The notes under the pieces: generated by a model
Database searches by the model: none
Told to the model about the DNA's origin: nothing
The model's input: the letters and a program-made list of their open reading frames with translations, nothing else
Shown here: positions 1 to 5,139 of the stretch, piece by piece
Layout of the letters: each line of letters starts with the position of its first letter
How positions within the stretch are numbered: the first letter of the stretch is position 1
From: CAYYBZ01 sp964470285 [NCBI: uncultured Oligoflexia bacterium]
GTDB taxonomy: Bacteria > Bdellovibrionota_G > CAYYBZ01
DNA: 5,139 nucleotides
Direction of reading: 5' to 3'
NCBI GenBank assembly: GCA_964470285.1
Contig: CAYYBZ010000184.1
Coordinates: forward strand, 1-5,139
Made by a program: the position numbers and the translations under genes

Positions 1-34
1 AAGAGAAACAAGATCGGTGGAGTTTGCAAAATGA
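1..34 (+). CDS. rny: Ribonuclease Y, C-terminal tail only (partial, 5' end outside window)
   Basis: Reading from base 2, the frame gives RETRSVEFAK and then a TGA stop at 32-34; base 1 is the last base of the preceding codon. This closely matches the conserved end of RNase Y, which typically finishes in a form like RETRAVEYAK. RNase Y is a membrane-anchored endoribonuclease (N-terminal helix, coiled coil, KH domain, HD catalytic domain) that starts mRNA decay. None of those domains lies in the window, so the call rests on ten residues plus context: the next gene is ymdB, a frequent downstream partner of rny. The stop overlaps the ymdB start as ATGA, which implies one transcript and translational coupling. 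The short match is the main uncertainty. Confidence 0.78.
   Translation, partial: RETRSVEFAK
16..22 (+). promoter_or_regulatory. Ribosome binding site of ymdB, inside the rny tail
   Basis: GGTGGAG, with the core GGAG at 19-22, lies 8 bases before the ATG at 31. It decides the start: the ymdB frame stays open to the left edge of the window, but that upstream stretch is explained by rny in another frame. The site lies wholly inside rny codons. Confidence 0.75.
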
Positions 35-813
35 ATCTGCTTTTTATCGGGGATATTTTCGCAAGACCCGGTAGGAGAGCTGTTAAAGAACTTCTGCCAG
101 AAATCAAAGATGAATTTTCTATAGATTTCACTATTGCTAACGGTGAAAATGCCGCCGGAGGATTCGGTCTTACAGGAGCCATAGCCGATGAACTGCTGCA
201 GATGGGCATTGATGTTATTACGTCGGGCAATCATATATGGAACAACCCGGAGGTTGAAAAGTACATATCAAATACAAACCGTGTCTTAAGACCGATTAAT
301 TATCCTCAAGGAAGCCCCGGAAGGGGTCTTTGCACTATCGATACCGGCAAGGGCTACAAGATATCGGTCATTAATGCCTGCGGCAGGGTTTTCATGGAGA
401 ATTACGACTGTCCTTTCAGAAAAGTCGACGAGGCAATTGAACTGGTTAAGGATACAGCAGATATTATAGCTGTAGATATCCATGCAGAGGCAACATCTGA
501 AAAAAAGGCAATGGGATTGTATCTTGACGGAAAGGTGTCCCTTGTAGTGGGGACACATACGCATATTCAAACTGCAGACGAAGAAATATTTTCCAAGGGA
601 ACGGCTTACATAACAGATGCGGGCATGACAGGGGCATTTGATTCGGTTATAGGTGTGAAAAAAGAGATTATTATAGAGAAATTTTTAAATCAAAGATCCA
701 AGAGATTTGAGCCTGCAAAAGATGATATCAGAATCAATGCCGTTGTGGCGGATATCGACGAGAAAACCGGGAAAGCAAAGAGTATAGAGCGAATTATCAG
801 AAAACTTCCATAG
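31..813 (+). CDS. ymdB: YmdB family metallophosphoesterase (TIGR00282 type)
   Basis: This is a complete 260-residue protein, close to the usual family length of about 255-265. It is a calcineurin-like phosphoesterase of the YmdB/DR1281 type, a soluble cytoplasmic enzyme with a di-metal centre. The expected metal and catalytic residues are present: Asp8 in GDIF, Glu39-Asn40 in NGENAAGG, Asn67-His68 in SGNHIWN, His151 in DIHAEATSEK, and His176 and His178 in GTHTHIQTAD. The later motif DAGMTGAFDSVIG is also recognisable; the family more often has MTGP, so Ala202 is a mild variation. Bacillus subtilis YmdB hydrolyses 2',3'-cyclic nucleotides and cAMP in vitro and affects biofilm and motility decisions; the substrate here is not shown by sequence. 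The start overlaps the rny stop by four bases and has a good ribosome binding site, so the two are probably translated as a coupled pair. The gene ends at TAG 811-813, five bases from the stop of the opposing gene. Confidence 0.93.
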   Translation: MNLLFIGDIFARPGRRAVKELLPEIKDEFSIDFTIANGENAAGGFGLTGAIADELLQMGIDVITSGNHIWNNPEVEKYISNTNRVLRPINYPQGSPGRGLCTIDTGKGYKISVINACGRVFMENYDCPFRKVDEAIELVKDTADIIAVDIHAEATSEKKAMGLYLDGKVSLVVGTHTHIQTADEEIFSKGTAYITDAGMTGAFDSVIGVKKEIIIEKFLNQRSKRFEPAKDDIRINAVVADIDEKTGKAKSIERIIRKLP

Positions 814-818
814 TAGGA
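814..818. other. Convergent gene junction with no visible terminator
   Basis: Only five bases separate the ymdB stop (811-813) from the lipoprotein stop (819-821, minus strand). A run of seven T lies at 822-828 on the plus strand, but no GC-rich inverted repeat precedes it, so it does not make a standard intrinsic terminator. On the minus strand only three-base-pair stems can be formed past the stop. Transcripts from both sides therefore probably run into the opposing gene, or end by Rho or weak sites inside it. Confidence 0.6.
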
Positions 819-1271
819 TTATTTTTTTCTCGTGTACTTGGAAAGCCTTTCACCGAGTCTGTTGAGGATTGAAGTTTCAATCAGAAAATCGGTAGGGACG
901 CTTTGCCAAACAGCTTCTTTTTCGTCCCATCTTTCTATTTGCTTGTAAATGGACACTATGGTACCTGAGCCGTCGAATGTCATGGAACCGCTTAATCTTA
1001 CGCGGGTTTTTATACCGGAAATTTCCTCATCCCGAATTTCCTTGCACACAAAATGCCCCTTACTGTAACTGGCATAATCGAAGGTAATGAGAAATTCGTT
1101 TCTGATAATCTGAATGAGGTTTTTCCATATCAGTTTTTTTGGAAAGTAGTAAATCTGCACATTGGGAGGAATATCAGCCGAATTGTCACCTATGGTTTTT
1201 GTTACGCATGAAGTAACAATCATGCAGAAAATAAAAAAAACGACATAATAAATTTTAATCTTATTTCTCAA
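819..1271 (-). CDS. Small putative outer-membrane lipoprotein, unknown function
   Basis: This is a 150-residue protein of no family I recognise. It starts with a basic n-region (Arg2, Lys4, Lys6), followed by a hydrophobic stretch at 8-19 and a lipobox VTSC with Cys22 as the lipidated residue, giving a mature chain of about 129 residues. The +2 residue is Val rather than Asp, which under the enterobacterial rule suggests outer-membrane sorting. The mature part appears to alternate: a helix around Trp49-Phe60, beta-like stretches at 61-79, 88-99 and 103-114, then a terminal helix at about 128-147. This resembles in outline a helix-grip or BamC-like small domain, but that is inference from pattern only. 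The start is TTG (1271-1269), the only usual start codon before the signal peptide; an in-frame stop lies three codons upstream and the next ATG (residue 17) would destroy the signal. The gene overlaps the ilvE end by 11 bases, suggesting co-transcription with glnE and ilvE. Confidence 0.75.
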   Translation of the reverse strand: MRNKIKIYYVVFFIFCMIVTSCVTKTIGDNSADIPPNVQIYYFPKKLIWKNLIQIIRNEFLITFDYASYSKGHFVCKEIRDEEISGIKTRVRLSGSMTFDGSGTIVSIYKQIERWDEKEAVWQSVPTDFLIETSILNRLGERLSKYTRKK

Positions 1272-2184
1272 TATAGGTTAACCACTTTTTATACTTTTCC
1301 ACTTTTCCAACTACAGTATCAAAATATGTTTGCTGAACTTCTTTTGTGATCGGTCCGGGTTTACCTTTTCCTATGGTTCTGTGATCAATTTCTCTAATTG
1401 GTGTTACTTCAGCTGCTGTGCCGGTTATGAAAACCTCATCAGCCGAGTACATTTCATCTCTTGTAAACCTCTGTTCAATAACATTGTACCCCTTATCCTT
1501 TGCAATTTCTATAATAGTGTTTCTTGTTATTCCGGCGAGGATGGAAGTAAGCGAAGTTGTTTTAATTACGTTATCTTTGGTAATAAAGATGTTTTCTCCC
1601 GAGCATTCTGATACATAACCTTCAGGGTCAAGCATGATGGCCTCTTCATAGCCTGCTTCTTTAACTTCTTTTTTGGCAAGTATGGAATTGGTATACTGGC
1701 CGCATATTTTCGCTTTGGTCATGCCGACGTTCGGATGATGGCGAGTAAACGATGAAACCTTTGCCCTGATGCCGTTTTTTAAACCCTCTTCGCCCAGATA
1801 TGCGCCCCAGGGCCAGACTGCAACAATTGTATGGATAGGATTACCTTCCACATAAAGCCCCATAGCCCCGTAGCCTATAAAGCTTAGCGGTCTGATATAT
1901 CCTTCATCAAGCTTGTTAATTTTGATTGTTTCAATGCATGCTTGGAAAAGATCCTCATTTTTTATCGGAAGACCGATTCTTGCTATAAGGTTAGATTCAA
2001 AGAACCTGTCAATATGTTCTTTAAGTCTGAAAACAGCGGGTCTTCCGTCTGCACATTTATAAAATCTGATGCCTTCAAATACTCCCAGTCCGTAATGGAG
2101 GCTGTGGGTTAATACATGTATGTTTGCCTTGTCCCAGTCCACCATTTTTCCGTCAAACCATATTTTTTCAACTTTCTGAACCAT
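1261..2184 (-). CDS. ilvE: Branched-chain amino acid aminotransferase (class IV, PLP)
   Basis: This complete 307-residue protein (the E. coli enzyme is about 309) belongs to the fold-type IV PLP aminotransferases. It catalyses the last step of valine, leucine and isoleucine synthesis, moving the amino group from glutamate to the 2-oxo acids in the cytoplasm (EC 2.6.1.42). Visible landmarks are the N-terminal HYGLGVFEGIRFY at 30-42, YIRPL at 96-100 with the conserved Arg98, the Schiff-base Lys159 in AKICGQYTNS, the PLP-pyridine Glu193 in SECSGENIF, and the phosphate-binding GTAAEVTPI at 256-264. FEGIRFY and the Arg98 motif favour a branched-chain enzyme over the related D-amino acid transaminase or aminodeoxychorismate lyase. 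The ATG at 2184 has a strong ribosome binding site and lies six bases after the glnE stop; the 3' end overlaps the lipoprotein start. Its need for glutamate makes a shared transcript with the glutamine synthetase regulator glnE plausible. No leader-peptide attenuator fits between the genes. Confidence 0.95.
   Translation of the reverse strand: MVQKVEKIWFDGKMVDWDKANIHVLTHSLHYGLGVFEGIRFYKCADGRPAVFRLKEHIDRFFESNLIARIGLPIKNEDLFQACIETIKINKLDEGYIRPLSFIGYGAMGLYVEGNPIHTIVAVWPWGAYLGEEGLKNGIRAKVSSFTRHHPNVGMTKAKICGQYTNSILAKKEVKEAGYEEAIMLDPEGYVSECSGENIFITKDNVIKTTSLTSILAGITRNTIIEIAKDKGYNVIEQRFTRDEMYSADEVFITGTAAEVTPIREIDHRTIGKGKPGPITKEVQQTYFDTVVGKVEKYKKWLTYIEK
1282..1286 (-). promoter_or_regulatory. Weak ribosome binding site candidate for the lipoprotein
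   Basis: AGTGG on the minus strand lies 10 bases before the TTG start at 1271, inside the last codons of ilvE. The match to the Shine-Dalgarno consensus is poor. With the TTG start it suggests low expression or dependence on ribosomes finishing ilvE. Confidence 0.35.
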
Positions 2185-2190
2185 ATTCTG

Positions 2191-5139
2191 TCATGCCTCC
2201 TCAATAGTTTTTGAATAAAATTCCCTTATTGATTTGGAATATTCACGGTATTTTTCCAATAATTTTTTACCATCATACTCGGGGGAGAAACTTTTTGCAA
2301 TTTTGTGAAGTGCATTAATATCTGATCCCAGTGAACTTGTCTGCCTGTCTTTTATCAATCTTAGACGATGCTCTAATCTCGTAAAGAAACGATAGGAATT
2401 TATCAGTTTTTTATATGTTTTTTTGTCTAGTATCGACATGTTGCTGAATTTATTAAGTAATTCTATTGTGCTCAATGCTTTAAAATCTTCCGGCGGATTC
2501 GAAGACCTTAATTCCATTATTCGAAGACCGAATTCCAGATCTAAAAGACCTCCCGGACCTGATTTAAAATTATATTTTTCATTTTGAGTGCTTGCAAGCT
2601 CTTTCTCCAGAGAATTCTTGATTTTTGTAAGTTGCTCAAGGCTTTGAGGCGATATCCCGCTGTAGCAGGTTTCCCTTATAAGAATTTTTACACTATCCCA
2701 GATTTTCTTTGATCCGCATATATACCTGCCTTTCAGCAGTGCCTGTTTTTCCCATGAAAGAGATTTGTGACGGTGATAGTTAAGAAAGGACTCCAGAGAG
2801 CTTACAAGAACTCCTCTTGAACCTGAAGGTCTTAAACGCATATCGACCCTGTACAAATAACCTTCTTCAGTATGAAGTGAGAGGCCGGAAATTATTTTCT
2901 GTGCAAGTCTGGTAAGATTTGTTTTTGTAAAGCTCTCATTTTCTTTTTCTTCATATAGGAAGATAAGATCCAGATCTGAACGGTAGCTGAATTCACGGCT
3001 TCCGAGTTTTCCCATGCCCATTATCATAAAAGGAATTTTATCCGAGTCGGCCAGTTCGTCCAATTCGCTTATTCTTTTATCCGTGATAATCTGATTAAGA
3101 GATAACAGATAACATGAATACACGGATGAGTCCGCTATAAGTGAAAGCTCTTCCATTGCTTCAAAAACATCTATTGAGTCCTGGATTTCATTGATTGCTA
3201 CCCGCAATATCTCCTGATTATTAATTCTTCTTAAAGAGTTAATCCGGTTTTCTGAGCTAGGATCGTTTTTTATTACGGAAAGAAATCTTTGCCTTATTGC
3301 ATACGGTTTTATTTCATTTTTATAGTTTCCCGTTAAAACAAGCCAGTCAAGAAGTTCGGGATGTTTTAATAGGAATCCGGATAAAAAAGTGGAAGTTCCG
3401 AACAGCATCAATAATAAATTAAGGGTTTTGGGATTTTCCTTAAGTAGCGTGAAATAATAAGGATGCATTCTGACCGACATTGCAAATTTGTTGAAATTCG
3501 AAAGTGCCATGTTCGGTTCCGGGGCTTTAGAGGCGTTTAGAATTATTGAGGGGATTACTTTTCTAAGGGATTTTCTGGCCTTTGCGGAAAATTTTAAATC
3601 GGGAAACATGTTTTTTAAGTTATTAAAGTTCTTAAATGTCAGATCGATTTCAGTAAATCCGAGTTTTTTGAGAAATTCTTTTACAGTTTCGTCGTTTGCA
3701 TCGCTGGCAAAGATTTTTGAAAGTGCTTTTTCGCTTTCCGGCGGTAAGTCGTTCTTTTTTGAAAAAAGAGAATCGTATATTCTCCGAACATCCCTCATTG
3801 TTTTTAAAATCCTTTTTTTGAACGATCCCGCAATCAGTTTTTCAATTATGAATGTCGGCGATGTTCTTAGGGCCAGCTTTTTCATATCTGAATCTGAAAC
3901 GGGGAGCTTCCATGTTTGTGTTTCGTCTTTAATCTGAAGCGCATGTTCGACTTCACGTAAAAATATGTATGATTGAGACAGCGTATCTTCTGCTTCATAG
4001 GAAATAAGCCCTGATTTTTTCAGCCTTCTTATCGTATCGAGAAGATTGTTTGATCTTATCTCGGTTATTCTGCCTCCGTTAATAAGCTGGAGGGCATGAA
4101 CGAAGAATTCAATTTCTCTGATTCCTCCTTTTCCGTTTTTTATATCTATCAAATCATTGCGTATATTTGATAAATCCATTTCAATTTTAGTTTTCATGTC
4201 GCTTAAATCTTCGATTGTTCCGTAATCGAGGTATTTTTTAAAAACGAAAGGAGTGATCGAATCCGCAAATTTATCAAAGACTGTTTTCACTCCTGCTATA
4301 AATCTCTTCCTTAAAAATACAGACCTTTCCCATGTCCTTCCCGCATATTCGTAGTATCTAAGGGCATTATCTGTAGAGATACATATGGGGCCTTTGTCTC
4401 CGTCCGGGCGAAGTCTTAAGTCGACCCTGTATAGAAAGCCTTGGGGCGATTTCTCCGATAGAATCTTTGTAAGTAAAAGAGAGAACTTTGTGTAGTATTC
4501 TTTTAAGCTTTCGGTATCTCCTGATGCGTCTTTTTCATCTATAACATCGTAGAGATAAATCAGGTCTATGTCCGATGAAAAGTTAAGCTCTTCTCCTCCG
4601 AGTTTACCCAGACCGCAAACGGCGAAGTTTAAGGATTTTGTGTTGTTCGATTCAAAAAGTGTTCTATGGGAAATATCAATACATATTTGCACTATTGCAT
4701 CTGCCAGGCTTGAAAGTTCCTTGGCCGTTTCCTGAAGCGAAATAGTTGAGTTTAAGCTTAAAAAAGTGATTCGTACATATTCCGAATATTTGTAGAATTT
4801 TATAAGTGCGGTTTTTTTATCCATGTCTTTTTGGCCCGCTATAATCTCCCGTAAATTTTCTATATGTTCGGAAGCGGGAATCTTTTTGGCCAGGAACCCC
4901 ACTGAAGTAATTTTATCCAGAAGCGGTGTGTTTTTAATCAGAAAATTTCCAAGAAAATTACTGGATCCGAAAAACCTGATTATATCTTTATTGAAGTTTT
5001 TCTCCTTAAGAAGACAGGAAAGGGAATGTGTTTTTTCGTTAAGTGCAAGTAATTTATTTAAAGCCATTTCCGGGTCAGGGCTCTTGAGTAGTTCCTGAAT
5101 TAAAATACAGGCGGAATCTTTTTCTAAAAGGGGGTAAAA
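2191..5139 (-). CDS. glnE: Bifunctional glutamine synthetase adenylyltransferase/adenylyl-removing enzyme (5' end outside window)
   Basis: GlnE (ATase) attaches AMP to a tyrosine of glutamine synthetase and removes it again, under control of PII and glutamine. Residues are counted from the ATG at 5067. The deadenylylase half has a nucleotidyltransferase motif GLGKLGGEE (152-160) with SDID (165-168), third acidic residue Asp216 in LYRVDLRLRP, and the loop GKGGIREIEF (312-321). The adenylylase half repeats this: GMGKLGSREF (684-693), SDLD (697-700), Asp742 in LYRVDMRLRP, and GPGGLLDLEF (837-846). Each half is followed by a helical region with a VEH or LEH motif near 373-375 and 898-900. Both active sites look intact; Ser690 replaces a usual Gly. 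The 958 residues already match the usual length (E. coli 946), but the frame stays open to the edge, adding 24 residues without a start codon, and 5067 has no ribosome binding site, so the true start is probably outside. The gene heads a probable glnE-ilvE-lipoprotein operon; the promoter is not visible. Confidence 0.95.
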   Translation of the reverse strand, partial: FYPLLEKDSACILIQELLKSPDPEMALNKLLALNEKTHSLSCLLKEKNFNKDIIRFFGSSNFLGNFLIKNTPLLDKITSVGFLAKKIPASEHIENLREIIAGQKDMDKKTALIKFYKYSEYVRITFLSLNSTISLQETAKELSSLADAIVQICIDISHRTLFESNNTKSLNFAVCGLGKLGGEELNFSSDIDLIYLYDVIDEKDASGDTESLKEYYTKFSLLLTKILSEKSPQGFLYRVDLRLRPDGDKGPICISTDNALRYYEYAGRTWERSVFLRKRFIAGVKTVFDKFADSITPFVFKKYLDYGTIEDLSDMKTKIEMDLSNIRNDLIDIKNGKGGIREIEFFVHALQLINGGRITEIRSNNLLDTIRRLKKSGLISYEAEDTLSQSYIFLREVEHALQIKDETQTWKLPVSDSDMKKLALRTSPTFIIEKLIAGSFKKRILKTMRDVRRIYDSLFSKKNDLPPESEKALSKIFASDANDETVKEFLKKLGFTEIDLTFKNFNNLKNMFPDLKFSAKARKSLRKVIPSIILNASKAPEPNMALSNFNKFAMSVRMHPYYFTLLKENPKTLNLLLMLFGTSTFLSGFLLKHPELLDWLVLTGNYKNEIKPYAIRQRFLSVIKNDPSSENRINSLRRINNQEILRVAINEIQDSIDVFEAMEELSLIADSSVYSCYLLSLNQIITDKRISELDELADSDKIPFMIMGMGKLGSREFSYRSDLDLIFLYEEKENESFTKTNLTRLAQKIISGLSLHTEEGYLYRVDMRLRPSGSRGVLVSSLESFLNYHRHKSLSWEKQALLKGRYICGSKKIWDSVKILIRETCYSGISPQSLEQLTKIKNSLEKELASTQNEKYNFKSGPGGLLDLEFGLRIMELRSSNPPEDFKALSTIELLNKFSNMSILDKKTYKKLINSYRFFTRLEHRLRLIKDRQTSSLGSDINALHKIAKSFSPEYDGKKLLEKYREYSKSIREFYSKTIEEA
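2196..2202 (-). promoter_or_regulatory. Strong ribosome binding site of ilvE, inside the glnE 3' end
   Basis: The minus strand reads GAGGAGG, a near-perfect Shine-Dalgarno, ending 11 bases before the ilvE ATG (2184-2182). It overlaps the last sense codons of glnE (Ile-Glu-Glu-Ala). The spacing is slightly long. A nearer ATG at 2194-2192 is only one base from the site and opens just eight codons, so the ATG at 2184 is preferred; it gives the normal IlvE N-terminus. Confidence 0.8.

Noticed and set aside
286-570. 94-codon minus-strand open frame inside ymdB
   Set aside because: It is antisense to the metal-binding region of ymdB. Its Cys-rich product has no ordered metal motif and is best read as a shadow.
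822-828. Run of seven T after the ymdB stop as an intrinsic terminator
   Set aside because: No GC-rich stem precedes it, and the run is explained as Lys codons at the lipoprotein C-terminus.
1330-1618. Two overlapping plus-strand open frames (93 and 66 codons) in ilvE
   Set aside because: Both are antisense to conserved IlvE motifs, and their products show no features of a real protein.
2168-2194. Eight-codon mini-frame MTEYGSES starting at an ATG that overlaps the glnE stop (ATGA)
   Set aside because: It looked like a coupling or leader peptide, but its ATG is only one base from the Shine-Dalgarno and the peptide has no regulatory amino acid run. The ilvE start at 2184 explains the site better.
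3488-3937. 149-codon open frame on the plus strand inside glnE
   Set aside because: It lies entirely opposite the conserved glnE coding sequence, gives a low-complexity Phe/Ser-rich product with no motif, and is a shadow of the real frame.
2840-4440. Similar short stretches near 2840 and 4420, as if a DNA repeat
   Set aside because: They encode the same LYRVD-RLRP motif in the two homologous halves of GlnE, which is the known internal duplication of this family and not a mobile or regulatory repeat.
4823-5098. 91-codon plus-strand open frame near the right edge
   Set aside because: It is antisense to the glnE N-terminal region, whose frame is supported by homology; it has no recognisable domain.

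Overview
The window is a compact, AT-rich bacterial stretch (roughly 40% GC by eye) in which nearly every base is coding. It holds two gene blocks that converge at about position 815. The plus-strand block (1-813) begins with the last ten codons of a gene I identify as rny (RNase Y), followed with a 4-base overlap by a complete ymdB-type metallophosphoesterase gene. The minus-strand block reads from the right edge to 819: a 5'-incomplete glnE (glutamine synthetase adenylyltransferase/adenylyl-removing enzyme), then ilvE (branched-chain amino acid aminotransferase), then a small lipoprotein gene of unknown function. The two ends are only five bases apart (814-818).

The host is most likely a Gram-negative (diderm) bacterium. 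GlnE with both catalytic halves is typical of proteobacteria and related phyla. The rny-ymdB pair is also found outside Firmicutes, for example in the former Deltaproteobacteria. The small lipoprotein has a non-Asp +2 residue, which fits an outer-membrane lipoprotein. A Desulfobacterota-like or neighbouring lineage is my best guess, but five genes cannot fix the taxonomy.

Functionally, the left block concerns RNA turnover and signalling: RNase Y starts mRNA decay, and YmdB homologues are phosphodiesterases. The right block concerns nitrogen: GlnE sets the adenylylation state of glutamine synthetase, and IlvE uses glutamate as amino donor for Val, Leu and Ile. The lipoprotein starts inside the end of ilvE, so it is probably co-expressed, but nothing in its sequence ties it to nitrogen metabolism.

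I found no RNA genes, mobile elements, CRISPR arrays, integration sites or clear promoters or terminators. No stretch longer than six bases lies outside a predicted gene. I see no new multi-gene system here. The least explained object is the lipoprotein. Two annotation points matter: the rny tail at the left edge, and a glnE reading frame that stays open to the right edge, so the ATG at 5067 is probably internal.
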